A stretch of 17,634 bases of DNA from Methylobacter sp. Its GTDB lineage: Bacteria > Pseudomonadota > Gammaproteobacteria > Methylococcales > Methylomonadaceae. The notes below the pieces were generated by a model. That model was not told the origin of the DNA, made no database searches, and saw only the letters and a list, made by a program, of their open reading frames with translations. This document shows, piece after piece, positions 6,642-14,681 of the stretch. The stretch lies in the NCBI RefSeq assembly GCF_023227905.1, contig NZ_JALOCF010000072.1, positions 1 to 17,634 on the forward strand, read 5' to 3'. How positions within the stretch are numbered: position 1 is the first letter of the stretch; each line of letters begins with the position of its first letter. Made by a program: the position numbers and the translations under genes.

Positions 6642-9314
6642 TTATCGCCTCACCCTGACCATAATAAATTTACGCAGTTCCTCCAGCAGTAACATTGCCA
6701 GGGCGAAAGGCACTATAAACAGCCATACTTCGAATGCGATCGGCTGGGTGCCAAAGACTATGTTGCCCCAGACGGTATAGTCGATACCCAGTATCAAGAT
6801 TATTTCCAGCGCAATACCCCAGAGTATGATGCGGTTGTCAAACAGACCGACACCAAACACACTGCGCTCCGGCGTTTTGCAAAGAAATACATTGACGATC
6901 TGCGCAACGATGATGGCGCTCAGGCAGGCTGTTGTGGCTTGAAGATATAGAGGGTCTTGACCAGCCAACCTTTCGCCCCACTGCCAACCGCCTCTGTGCA
7001 GCACAAAAAAATATGCCGCCATCGAAACAACCGCTTCCATCACCCCCAAAAAAGCATAAGCGTGCAATAGCAAACGCCAGTTGAGCAAGCGTTCATTTCG
7101 CGGACGCGGCGGCCGACTCATATTGCCCGGTTCGGGCTTGGCTGCGCCCAATCCCAAAGCAGGCAGCATGTCCGTCCCCAAATCGACCGCCAAAATCTGG
7201 ATGATCGTCAAAGGCAGCGGTATCTTAAACAAAGCAAAAGCCAGATAGGGAATAATTTCCGGGATGTTGGAAGTCAGGATATAAGTCAAAAACTTGCGGA
7301 TATTTTCATAAACGGCACGCCCTTCCTCAACCGCGGCGATGATGCTGGCGAAATTATCATCCAGCAAAATCATATCGGCGGCCTCTTTGGCGACATCCGT
7401 GCCGCTGATGCCCATCGCGATGCCGATGTCAGCCAGTTTCAGTGCCGGGGCATCATTGACGCCGTCGCCGGTGACCGCAACGACGTGCTTTTTCTTTTGC
7501 AAGGCGGCTACGATGCGCATTTTCTGATCGGCGCCGACGCGGGCGAAAATAATGTCCGGTGCGTTCAAAGCCAGGCGTAGCTGGGTTTCGGACAATTTCC
7601 GCAACTGCTCGCCGGTAATGACCACCGGATTATCCGTTTGAATCTGGCCGATCTGCCGGCCGATCGCCAAAGCGGTATGCGGATGATCGCCAGTCACCAT
7701 AATCACTTTGATGCCCGCCTTCCGGCACTTGCGCATCGCTTCAGGCACTTCCGCTCGCGGCGGGTCTTCCAGCCCGACCAGCGCCGTTAAAATCAGGTCT
7801 TGCTCCTGCGCTGAGCCGGCTTGCTCCACTTCCAGCTCTCGCCAGGCAAAAGCCAGTACTCGCAAGCCCTGATTTGCCATCTGTTCCTGGGCGTTAACAA
7901 AATCCTGCCGGATTTCTGCGGTCAGCGGCATTAATTGCTCGCCGATTTGCACCTGCTTGCAGAGCGGCAACAGCACTTCCAGCGCGCCCTTGGAATAGAG
8001 CACTACGCCTTTGGGCGTCTGATGGATCGTGGAAAGCCGTTTGCGGTCCGTATCGAACGGCACTTCGTTGATCTTGGGGTAAGCAAGCGTTTCGCCAAGA
8101 CAGGTCTTTGCCATCTGCACCAGCGCGATTTCCATCGGGTCGCCCAAGGTCTGACTCTTTCCCTCGACTACGGTTTCTTTCAGATTATGGCAGAGCGCCG
8201 CATCTTCGAAAAAGCGGCGATAAGTAAGCGCCAATTGCTGCTGTACCGCCGTTGCCGCAAGCATTTGTCCATCCAGGTACAGCGCGCGCACCGCCATGCG
8301 GTTTTCGGTCAGCGTACCGGTCTTATCGGTGCAGATCACCGTCGCCGACCCTAAAGCTTCCACAGACGGCAAGTGCCGGATCAGCGCATTGCGCCTGGCC
8401 ATGCGCTGGGTCGCCATCGCCAGCGATAAAGTGACCGTCGGCAATAATCCTTCCGGCACATTGGCGACGATAATGCCGATCGCGAAAATAAAATTTTCCC
8501 AAAACGACAGCCCCATGCCGCGCCCGATAAAGAAAAACACTAGGCCCAGCGTTAATGCAAACACCACGATAAAGCGGCTCAGACGCGTGATTTCCAATTG
8601 CAAGGGCGAAACGGTTTTAACGGCAGTCTGCGTTAAATGGGCAATCCTGCCGAATTCCGTGTGCATTCCGGTCGCAAATACCACGGCCCTGCCCTCGCCG
8701 GACACTATCGAGGTTCCGGCTAATAACGTATTGCGGCTATGCTCCAGATTTTCTTCCGTAGAAGGTTCAGCGTCACGCGCCTGCGGCCTGGATTCGCCAG
8801 TGACGGTGGCGTTGTTGACACGCAGTAAAAAGGCTTCGAGCAAACGGCAGTCTGCCGGCACATTGTCACCCTCCTGCAATAAAATCACATCGCCGGGTAC
8901 TAAATCTGCGGCCAGAATCAGCCCGACCTCGCCATCCCTGAGTACCTTGACATGATAAGGCAACAGCTTTTGTAGCGCGGAAATAGCGCATTCGGCGCGG
9001 TATTGTTGCCAGAACGAAAACAGGCCGTTGATCAAGATCACGCCGAGCACCGCGTAACCCAGCATAGCCATGCCGCCGCCCGGTTGCATGGCTTCGGCGA
9101 AAAACGCCAGACCTGTCGCCAGCCACAGTATCAGCGCGAAAAAATGGGTGAATTCCTTGATGAAACGGAGTGTCAGCGATTCGCGCCGCACCTCCTCAAC
9201 CTGGTTCGGCCCGTACTCGTCCAAGCGTGATTCGGCCTCGTCCTGGGGCAGCCCGTCATAACTGCTATGAAGGCTTGCCAACGCCTCATCGACAGTGAAT
9301 TGATGTATTTTCAT
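6642..9314 (-). CDS. P-type cation ATPase, Na,K-ATPase-like (P2C type)
   Basis: 890 residues: cation ATPase N-domain (about 1-60), M1-M2 (about 57-105), actuator with TGES (172-175), M3-M4 with NVPEGLLP (285-292), phosphorylation site Asp330 in DKTGTLT, nucleotide domain with KGA (442-444), hinge TGDGVND (615-621), then M5-M10. M5 reads TSNIPEI (681-687), M6 DLGTDMLPA (711-719) and M8 QIVNVFLCKTPERSVF, all wording of Na,K-/H,K-ATPases rather than SERCA; Asp711 and Asp715 match their ion-binding aspartates. Asn808 stands where Na,K-ATPase has the third-site Asp926. So Na+, K+ or H+ transport is more likely than Ca2+. No beta-subunit gene is nearby. The ATG has AGGAG 5 bases upstream, an unusually clear ribosome site. 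Possible operator palindromes lie upstream. Confidence 0.9.
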   Translation of the reverse strand: MKIHQFTVDEALASLHSSYDGLPQDEAESRLDEYGPNQVEEVRRESLTLRFIKEFTHFFALILWLATGLAFFAEAMQPGGGMAMLGYAVLGVILINGLFSFWQQYRAECAISALQKLLPYHVKVLRDGEVGLILAADLVPGDVILLQEGDNVPADCRLLEAFLLRVNNATVTGESRPQARDAEPSTEENLEHSRNTLLAGTSIVSGEGRAVVFATGMHTEFGRIAHLTQTAVKTVSPLQLEITRLSRFIVVFALTLGLVFFFIGRGMGLSFWENFIFAIGIIVANVPEGLLPTVTLSLAMATQRMARRNALIRHLPSVEALGSATVICTDKTGTLTENRMAVRALYLDGQMLAATAVQQQLALTYRRFFEDAALCHNLKETVVEGKSQTLGDPMEIALVQMAKTCLGETLAYPKINEVPFDTDRKRLSTIHQTPKGVVLYSKGALEVLLPLCKQVQIGEQLMPLTAEIRQDFVNAQEQMANQGLRVLAFAWRELEVEQAGSAQEQDLILTALVGLEDPPRAEVPEAMRKCRKAGIKVIMVTGDHPHTALAIGRQIGQIQTDNPVVITGEQLRKLSETQLRLALNAPDIIFARVGADQKMRIVAALQKKKHVVAVTGDGVNDAPALKLADIGIAMGISGTDVAKEAADMILLDDNFASIIAAVEEGRAVYENIRKFLTYILTSNIPEIIPYLAFALFKIPLPLTIIQILAVDLGTDMLPALGLGAAKPEPGNMSRPPRPRNERLLNWRLLLHAYAFLGVMEAVVSMAAYFFVLHRGGWQWGERLAGQDPLYLQATTACLSAIIVAQIVNVFLCKTPERSVFGVGLFDNRIILWGIALEIILILGIDYTVWGNIVFGTQPIAFEVWLFIVPFALAMLLLEELRKFIMVRVRR

Positions 9315-9390
9315 GGCGACTCCTGAATACAGAAACCCAAACAGAGGCCTACCTGTTTAAAATACCACGGACTTTATGATTTTTTCATCA

Positions 9391-9429
9391 ACAAGTAGCA
9401 ACACTTGTACGTCGGGCACAAACAGCCCG
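9391..9429. promoter_or_regulatory. Two adjacent inverted repeats upstream of the P2C ATPase
   Basis: ACAAGT (9391-9396) pairs with ACTTGT (9403-9408) around 6 bases, and CGGGC (9413-9417) pairs with GCCCG (9425-9429) around 7. Neither has a T-run in the direction of the gene that ends at 9437, so they are not ordinary terminators. Lying 77 bases or more upstream of the ATPase start, they could be operator sites. No clear promoter is visible. Confidence 0.3.
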
Positions 9430-9436
9430 TCCATGT

Positions 9437-9949
9437 TTAAAATTTATGAGTTATAAAAGTCGAACATTGCATAATAATATAAATTATTAATCCCAAAGTC
9501 GTAGGCAACAGCAATATTGCTTGTATCCAGCGAATTAGGCTCCCCCGAGATAAGCCCATAGTGATGATACCGATGACGAAAAGCATAATCCCAGCAGGAA
9601 TTGTAATAAAGAGGACATTGGCGTCCAAAAGAGAAATCAACATGATTGTATCGGCCAGATCGGGCAGATATTCACAGCTATGCCTGCTGCTGATGCTGCT
9701 GATGCTGCTGCCGCACTGAAGCAGGATTCTAAGTAACCAACCTGGAGCTAAGAGAGCGAGTGGCCACAGCGCGAAACACAAGCAAAAAGCAAATAGCTTG
9801 GCTACTTTCCGAATAATCTTTACCGGATACGCTGGTAACTGCTTCCAGATAATTTCATAAAAAAGCAGTGTGCCACACGCCTGGCAAGATTTTTTATCAG
9901 TGTCGATTTGTGTTTTGCAGTTGGGACAGATTCGCATAAACTCCAACAT
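9437..9949 (-). CDS. Zinc-ribbon membrane protein of unknown function
   Basis: 170 residues. The N-terminus carries a four-cysteine zinc ribbon (CPNC, then CQAC 13 residues later), followed by membrane segments around residues 47-77, about 115-134 and 140-163. A loop of Ser-Ile repeats (CGSSISSISSRHS) between the first and second segments is coded by a 9-bp repeat. Such zinc-ribbon membrane proteins are common in bacteria and have no agreed function. The start is ambiguous: the ATG at 9949 overlaps the end of the attC-like site and has AGG directly before it; the ATG at 9937 (MRICPNC) has TTGGAG but only 3 bases of spacing. Placement directly after a decayed attC-like site suggests the gene is, or was, a cassette gene. 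Confidence 0.7.
   Translation of the reverse strand: MLEFMRICPNCKTQIDTDKKSCQACGTLLFYEIIWKQLPAYPVKIIRKVAKLFAFCLCFALWPLALLAPGWLLRILLQCGSSISSISSRHSCEYLPDLADTIMLISLLDANVLFITIPAGIMLFVIGIITMGLSRGSLIRWIQAILLLPTTLGLIIYIIMQCSTFITHKF
9685..9710. repeat. Short tandem repeat inside the zinc-ribbon gene
   Basis: TGATGCTGC occurs twice in a row (9691-9699, 9700-9708), flanked by further CTG triplets. It keeps the reading frame (9-bp unit) and codes for Ser-Ser-Ile units. Length variation between strains would add or remove residues without frameshift. Confidence 0.6.
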
Positions 9950-9999
9950 CCTAATTAAGGCGCGCGCATTAGCGCGTCCCGCTTGAATGGCAGGTTAGG
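9950..9999 (-). other. Decayed attC-like integron site
   Basis: On the minus strand CCTAAC leads to CCATTCAAGCGGGACGCGC, a 4-base loop, GCGCGCCTTAATT and AGGATG. The halves pair: CCTAA with TTAGG at the ends, CTTGAA with TTAAG leaving one extra base (a hallmark of attC), and CGCGC with GCGCG around ATTA. The order ATTCAAGC-left, CTTAATT-right matches cassette attC sites. The right half seems to have lost about 6-7 bases (CAAGCG) between two TT, so the crossover triplet is ATT instead of GTT. The ORF upstream ends inside the site (tail CHSSGTR), as cassette genes often do. Probably inactive. Confidence 0.5.
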
Positions 10000-10508
10000 G
10001 TCAAGCGTACCGGACATCGGATTTGGCGGACGTACCGTATTTTGCCATGTGACAATTCAAACATTGCCTCATTTTTCTTGGATGGGCAGCAGTTCGCATC
10101 AAAATTTTGTTCGTCTCTGAGATATTCAAGAATGCCAACGACAATTTTATTGTCACAACTGGAAACTTGTTTAAAGTCAACGTGACGATAACGCTCTCTA
10201 CCTACTTCTATCGCATCCACGTTATAGAATATATTTTCTTTCGGTTTGAGCGGAGCAAGATAAAAGTCGATGTGTTGGACTTCGTACCTCAGCCCGACCC
10301 ACGAGCTATCCCCCTTGCTTTCGATACAGCCAAGGATTGTAGAGGATGAAACAAGGGCATCATCAAAACGAACCTTCACTTTATTTGCTCTGTGATCGGT
10401 GTTGACCGTTTCGACTCCCGGCAGCTCCTTCACCTCTGTAGTGCCAACCGCCTCATAACCAGCGCAGTGCATGCCGCCAATGGGCAATGAAAGAGCGCGT
10501 TGAGTCAT
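9969..10508 (-). CDS. Degenerate heavy-metal-associated (HMA) domain joined to an unknown region
   Basis: 179 residues from the ATG at 10508, chosen because copper-pump HMA domains begin alike (here MTQRALSLPIGGMHC); an ATG at 10547 is also in frame, and neither has a ribosome site. The first 65 residues follow an HMA metal-binding domain (IGGMHCAGYEA, LPGVETVNT, KVKVRFDDALVSSS), but the second Cys of the usual CxxC is Tyr, so copper binding is probably lost. It then breaks off at the last helix, and about 110 residues of unrecognised, Tyr/Phe-rich sequence follow, with a Cys-Cys pair (FDANCCPSKK). The end lies in the attC-like site. It starts about 60 bp after the end of the fusion pump gene. 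This looks like a remnant of a copper ATPase fused to a cassette-type ORF, possibly a pseudogene. Confidence 0.55.
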   Translation of the reverse strand: MTQRALSLPIGGMHCAGYEAVGTTEVKELPGVETVNTDHRANKVKVRFDDALVSSSTILGCIESKGDSSWVGLRYEVQHIDFYLAPLKPKENIFYNVDAIEVGRERYRHVDFKQVSSCDNKIVVGILEYLRDEQNFDANCCPSKKNEAMFELSHGKIRYVRQIRCPVRLTLTCHSSGTR

Positions 10509-10568
10509 AGAGGCTGCATACGGCAGAAACGGAGACAACCCTGACATTAGGGAGTTAAATCGCTGGCG

Positions 10569-13500
10569 TCACCCTGCTTTAGCCCGCCTCCATACAAACC
10601 GAAACAACTTACGCAGTTCCTCAAAAACCAGCACAGACGACGCAACACTAGTGGCTATCAGCCAATCCAGCGGCGTTAATGCCGTGGTATGGAATATCTG
10701 CTGCGCAGGCGGCCAGTGTATGACCAGTATTTGCAGCAGTAGCACCCCGAAAATAGCCAGCCAGAGATATCGGTTGGCGCAAAAATGCCGGTTGAAAGTC
10801 GTGCCTTTTTCCGACCTGGCGTTAAACACGTTGAACACCTGAAACAGCACAAAAGTGGTAAACGCCAAGGTCGCGGCATGCGCCTCGCCTGTTTCCGCCA
10901 GGTTTGCGGCATATTCACTACCGCTAGCGATATCGCTTTCACCGGTTTTCAGGCCGTAGTACAAAACCCCGAGTGAACCGACGGCCATAGTCAACCCATA
11001 GCTAAAAAGATTGCCGAACCGGCTTAAGGACAGTATCTGCGCTTTGGAGTCTCGCGGCGCTTCGTTCATGGTGCCGGCACGGATAGGGTCAACACCCAGC
11101 GACATGGCAGGAGGGCCGTCCATGATGATATTGATCCACAGCAATTGCACGGCAGTAAACGGCAAAGGCAGGCCCAGCAGCGGCGCCCCCGCTACGGCCA
11201 GTATGGCGCCGATGTTGGTGGACAGCTGAAAGCGCACGAACTTAACCATATTGTCGTAAATGCCTCGACCTTCCTGGACTGCTTTAACGATGGTCGCAAA
11301 ATTGTCATCGGTCAATATCATTGATGCGGCTTCCCTGGCAACATCGGTACCGGTGATGCCCATGGCGATGCCGATATCGGCGCTCTTTAAGGCAGGCGCA
11401 TCGTTGACGCCGTCTCCGGTCATCGCAACCACATGGCCGTCAGCTTTCAAGGCTTTGATAATCCGTACTTTCTGTTCCGGCGCAGTGCGGGCAAAGACTG
11501 TGATTGAATTGATACGCGCGGCCAGTGCGTCGTCATCGAGGCCAGCCAATTCTTCGCCTTCGATCACTTCGCCGGACAAGCCCAGTTCCTTGGCAATGGC
11601 ATAGGCTGTCACTTTCTGGTCACCGGTAATCATTTTGACAGCGATACCGGCTTGTCGGCAAAGCTTGATAGCCTCTCCGGCTTCGGCTCTTGGCGGGTCC
11701 ATCAGGCCGACCAGCGCGACAAAAGTAAGCTCCTGCACGTACTGGAACAAGTCTTTCTCCGGTTTGAAGTCGCTTGCAGGCAAGGTGCGAACCGCAACGC
11801 CCAGCACCCGCAGCCCGGTATCGGCCATGGTATGGTTTTGAGCCAACAGCTGGTCCCGCTTAACCGGCAGCGAGTTACCGTTGCCATCAATAATTGAGCT
11901 GCTCAGTTTCAGCAGGACTTCTGGTGCGCCCTTGATAAACACTTTGACCTGGTCGCCCTGTTGATGGAAAGTGGCCATGAATTTATGTTCGGCATCAAAA
12001 GGGATTTCAGCGATACGCGGCATCTCTAAACTGGCCTGTTTCTTGGCGATACCGCCTTTGGCGGCAAGCACCAGCAATGCGGCTTCCATCGGATCGCCCA
12101 CCGCCTGCTGGAAACGGCTGTTATTGCACAGCGCCAAGGGCAGCAATAAATCAGCTAAGTCATCGTCAGCCTTGCCGCCGTCAACTGGCAAAATCTCACC
12201 AGCGGTTTCATAGCCTTCGCCGCTGACCTTGTAGTTCCGGTCTTTATAAAAAACGGATCGTGCCGTCATCTGGTTGACGGTCAAGGTGCCGGTCTTGTCG
12301 GTGCAGATAACCGTCGTGCAGCCCAGGGTCTCCACTGCGGTCAAACGCTTGACGATGGCGCGCTGGCGGGCCATGCGATGCATGCCCAAAGCCAGGGTTA
12401 CAGTCACCACCGCTGGCAAACCTTCGGGAATCGCCGCTACAGCCAAGGCTATCGCGGTGAATGCCGTCTGTATCAGCGGCTCCCCGCGCCACAAAGCGGT
12501 CATAAACAATAGGCCGATAACCGCAACCGCAATCAAGGCCAGTCGCTTACCCAGGCTGTCGAGCTGCATTTGTAACGGCGTATCCCCGTCTTTGGCCTCG
12601 GCCAACAGGCCCGCCAGCTTGCCGATTTCGGTGTCCATGCCGGTGGCGGTCACCAGCACTTTCGCGCGGCCACGAGTGACCGCGTTGTTCATATAGAGCA
12701 TGTTGTTACGATCAGCAAGCGGCATCGTGGCTTGCGACAATGCCTGATTCTGCTTGGTAACAGGTAGTGACTCGCCGGTCAACGCCGACTCGTCAACCTC
12801 GAGCGTGTGACAGGAAATAATACGTCCGTCCGCCGGGATCTTGTCGCCCGGCTCAAGAATAACTATGTCCCCCGGCACCAGTTGATCGGCAGGCAATTGA
12901 ATGTTGTGGCCTTCACGGCGCACTTTGGCCTGCAAGGCAAGCATATTCTTTAGTGCCGCCAGCGATTTTTCGGCTTGATACTCCTGATAAAACCCCAAAA
13001 ACGCGTTAATGATCACAACCACCAGAATAACGGCGCCGTCCGTTAAATCGCCGATAGTGGCGGCCAAAACAGCCGCGACTATCAACACTAAAATAAGAAG
13101 GCTTTTAAACTGGGCTAGCAGTAAATGCACAGCCGGGCGCGGCGGTTTTTCAGTCAAACGGTTGGCTCCGTAAAGCCTTAACCTGTCAGCGGCAGCAGCC
13201 AGGCTTAAGCCGGTAGATGCGTCCGAAGCCAATGCAGAAAGCGCTTCCTCGGCCGACTGGGTATGCCAATCAGGCCGAACCTTGGTATGTGCCTCGGTTA
13301 CCTGAGTTTGTGCCTGTTTATCGTATTTTTGCAACTTCAACCATGCTTGCCAAACGGAAAGCAGGACGGCAAGAATCACCGGTCCCAAAAACAGGCCGAT
13401 AGCGCCGAACGCCGAGAGTCCGCCCAGTACCCCGAACAGCACCACCAGAAAAGGTATCCGACCCGCACCGCTGATGACTAACGGCCGGATCACATTATCC

Positions 13501-14375
13501 ACCGTACTCACCACAAAGAAACCCCAGAGCAATAAGCCTAAGCCTTGCCACTGCTGCTCCGTCACCATCAGCATGATGCTTAAAGGCAGCCACACCAGTG
13601 TCGCCCCCATCGGAACCATCGCTAACAGCGCGGTCACTGCACCGAACAGCACCGGTGCCTTGACACCGGCAACAAAATAACCCAATCCAGCCAGTAGGCC
13701 CTGCCCCAATGCGGCAAGCACCAGACCGTAAACTACGGCTCGGGTAGTATTTCCGGCAGCTTGCAGATAAACATTCTGGTATTTCCCCAAAAACCGCACC
13801 AGCCCTTGACGCAGTTGCTTAACCGCTTCGTCACCGTCACGAAAACAAAAAAATACCGTAACCAGGATAACGCCGAGCTTCATGATGTAACCGCCGATGC
13901 CTCCAAGAAACTTGGCGAACTGGCCTGACCATTGTTGCGCCCAACCTGCAAACTGCGCCATGACTGCCGATTGATCATCAGTCAACCGCTCCAGCCATTT
14001 TTGCGCTGTATCACCCAACCAGGGAATATGACTGATGAAATCCGGCAGGCGATAATCACCCTGCCCCATACCGTGCCTTAATGCTTGATAAGCGACCGTC
14101 AGTTCTTCCTGCAACATGGCAACCAGCCAGAAGACTGTCAGCAAGATCACCGCTGAAATAATGGCTGTCATTAACGCCGCACTGAGCGTTGGATTGCCGT
14201 TGAGCTTCTCTCTTAAATATCGATAAGGCGGCCATGCCACATAAGCAATAATCAGCGCCCAAGTCAGGGTAAGCAAGAATTCACGCAGCACCATAAAGCC
14301 CAGCAATAAAAGGCAGGCGAGCAGAATGCCGGGAATGAGCTGTCGTATCGATTTATTACCAAAATAATCATTCAT
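10569..14375 (-). CDS. AI-2E/PerM-type permease fused to a Ca2+-type P2 ATPase
   Basis: 1268 residues in one continuous frame. Residues 1-350 are a full AI-2E (PerM, UPF0118) permease: membrane pairs at each end, FRDGDE (178-183), DNVIRP (293-298) and GGLSAFGAIGLFLGP (318-332). After a short linker comes a full P2-type ATPase (about 365-1268): cation ATPase N-domain, TGES (533-536), IPEGLPA (649-655), DKTGTLT with phosphorylated Asp693, KGAPEV, MTGDGVNDAP (985-994) and M5-M10. Glu651, Asn1082 and Asp1086 match SERCA ion site II; the site I glutamate in M5 is Ala1057, so one ion per cycle, as in PMCA/PMR1-type pumps, is expected (Ca2+ or Mn2+). The ATG at 14375 is chosen because it begins the permease; 36 more residues are in frame to 14483. 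Ribosome site weak. The ATPase part differs from the other pump in this window. Confidence 0.9.
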   Translation of the reverse strand: MNDYFGNKSIRQLIPGILLACLLLLGFMVLREFLLTLTWALIIAYVAWPPYRYLREKLNGNPTLSAALMTAIISAVILLTVFWLVAMLQEELTVAYQALRHGMGQGDYRLPDFISHIPWLGDTAQKWLERLTDDQSAVMAQFAGWAQQWSGQFAKFLGGIGGYIMKLGVILVTVFFCFRDGDEAVKQLRQGLVRFLGKYQNVYLQAAGNTTRAVVYGLVLAALGQGLLAGLGYFVAGVKAPVLFGAVTALLAMVPMGATLVWLPLSIMLMVTEQQWQGLGLLLWGFFVVSTVDNVIRPLVISGAGRIPFLVVLFGVLGGLSAFGAIGLFLGPVILAVLLSVWQAWLKLQKYDKQAQTQVTEAHTKVRPDWHTQSAEEALSALASDASTGLSLAAAADRLRLYGANRLTEKPPRPAVHLLLAQFKSLLILVLIVAAVLAATIGDLTDGAVILVVVIINAFLGFYQEYQAEKSLAALKNMLALQAKVRREGHNIQLPADQLVPGDIVILEPGDKIPADGRIISCHTLEVDESALTGESLPVTKQNQALSQATMPLADRNNMLYMNNAVTRGRAKVLVTATGMDTEIGKLAGLLAEAKDGDTPLQMQLDSLGKRLALIAVAVIGLLFMTALWRGEPLIQTAFTAIALAVAAIPEGLPAVVTVTLALGMHRMARQRAIVKRLTAVETLGCTTVICTDKTGTLTVNQMTARSVFYKDRNYKVSGEGYETAGEILPVDGGKADDDLADLLLPLALCNNSRFQQAVGDPMEAALLVLAAKGGIAKKQASLEMPRIAEIPFDAEHKFMATFHQQGDQVKVFIKGAPEVLLKLSSSIIDGNGNSLPVKRDQLLAQNHTMADTGLRVLGVAVRTLPASDFKPEKDLFQYVQELTFVALVGLMDPPRAEAGEAIKLCRQAGIAVKMITGDQKVTAYAIAKELGLSGEVIEGEELAGLDDDALAARINSITVFARTAPEQKVRIIKALKADGHVVAMTGDGVNDAPALKSADIGIAMGITGTDVAREAASMILTDDNFATIVKAVQEGRGIYDNMVKFVRFQLSTNIGAILAVAGAPLLGLPLPFTAVQLLWINIIMDGPPAMSLGVDPIRAGTMNEAPRDSKAQILSLSRFGNLFSYGLTMAVGSLGVLYYGLKTGESDIASGSEYAANLAETGEAHAATLAFTTFVLFQVFNVFNARSEKGTTFNRHFCANRYLWLAIFGVLLLQILVIHWPPAQQIFHTTALTPLDWLIATSVASSVLVFEELRKLFRFVWRRAKAG

Positions 14376-14510
14376 GTCGCGGTTTAGTAATGTGCCAATT
14401 GATGTTTGACCACATTGTAAGCGATAGCTGTTTAATTGCCAGCAATGAACTTGACGAGCTTTATACTGACAGGGCGTAAGCATTCTGCTCTATCATTCTG
14501 CCTTGGCTGC

Positions 14511-14518
14511 TATATAAT
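14511..14518 (+). promoter_or_regulatory. Putative -10 element for the diguanylate cyclase
   Basis: TGCTATATAAT on the plus strand gives a perfect TATAAT and, read one step earlier, a TGN-extended -10. A good -35 is not present at 16-18 bp. The resulting transcript would have a leader of about 150 bases that contains the inverted repeat and the short ORF. Confidence 0.35.
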
Positions 14519-14537
14519 TAAATTGCCGTATAAATAC

Positions 14538-14554
14538 ACCGACTGTCTGTCGGT
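14538..14554. promoter_or_regulatory. Inverted repeat in the divergent region
   Basis: ACCGAC (14538-14543) and GTCGGT (14549-14554) around TGTCT. It lies about 20 bp after the putative -10, where it could be an operator or a hairpin at the start of the transcript. Not followed by a T-run. Confidence 0.35.
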
Positions 14555-14633
14555 AGGACATATCAGCCTGCCTCACTCCGATAGCACGGCAGTTTTACCG
14601 GCAATACAACACCTACTAGGAGCTGTAAAAATC

Positions 14634-14681
14634 GTGTATTCCCAACTCAAAATTTTCGCCACCCATCGGATAATGCAATGA
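14634..14681 (+). CDS. Possible 15-residue leader peptide overlapping the diguanylate cyclase start
   Basis: A GTG at 14634 opens 15 codons (VYSQLKIFATHRIMQ) that end in TGA overlapping the ATG of the next gene as ATGA. AGGAG stands 11 bases upstream of the GTG, while the ATG of the cyclase has no clear ribosome site. Translational coupling is therefore plausible. The spacing is long, and the same frame is open further upstream, so this could be chance. Confidence 0.3.
   Translation: MYSQLKIFATHRIMQ

Larger units (their letters stand above)
14376..14677. other. Divergent intergenic region between the fusion pump and the diguanylate cyclase
   Basis: About 300 bp without a convincing full gene. 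It holds a plus-strand TATAAT (14513-14518), a 6-bp inverted repeat (14538-14554) and a strong AGGAG (14618-14622) before a possible leader peptide. The minus-strand start for the fusion pump lies at its left edge; I see no clear minus-strand promoter. Confidence 0.5.

Noticed and set aside
8296..8955. 219-residue plus-strand frame opposite the P2C ATPase
   Set aside because: It is a shadow of a well-supported pump gene: rich in Ser, Thr, Pro and Arg, with no domain.
9380..9408. Terminator for the zinc-ribbon gene
   Set aside because: In the direction of that gene the hairpin is followed by an A-run, not a T-run.
14376..14483. 36-residue extension of the fusion pump
   Set aside because: Hydrophilic, unlike AI-2E proteins, and without a ribosome site; the ATG at 14375 begins the permease.
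14436..14681. 81-residue plus-strand ORF upstream of the cyclase
   Set aside because: No ribosome site at its first ATG, overlaps the putative promoter and has no domain; only its last 15 codons are kept as a possible leader.
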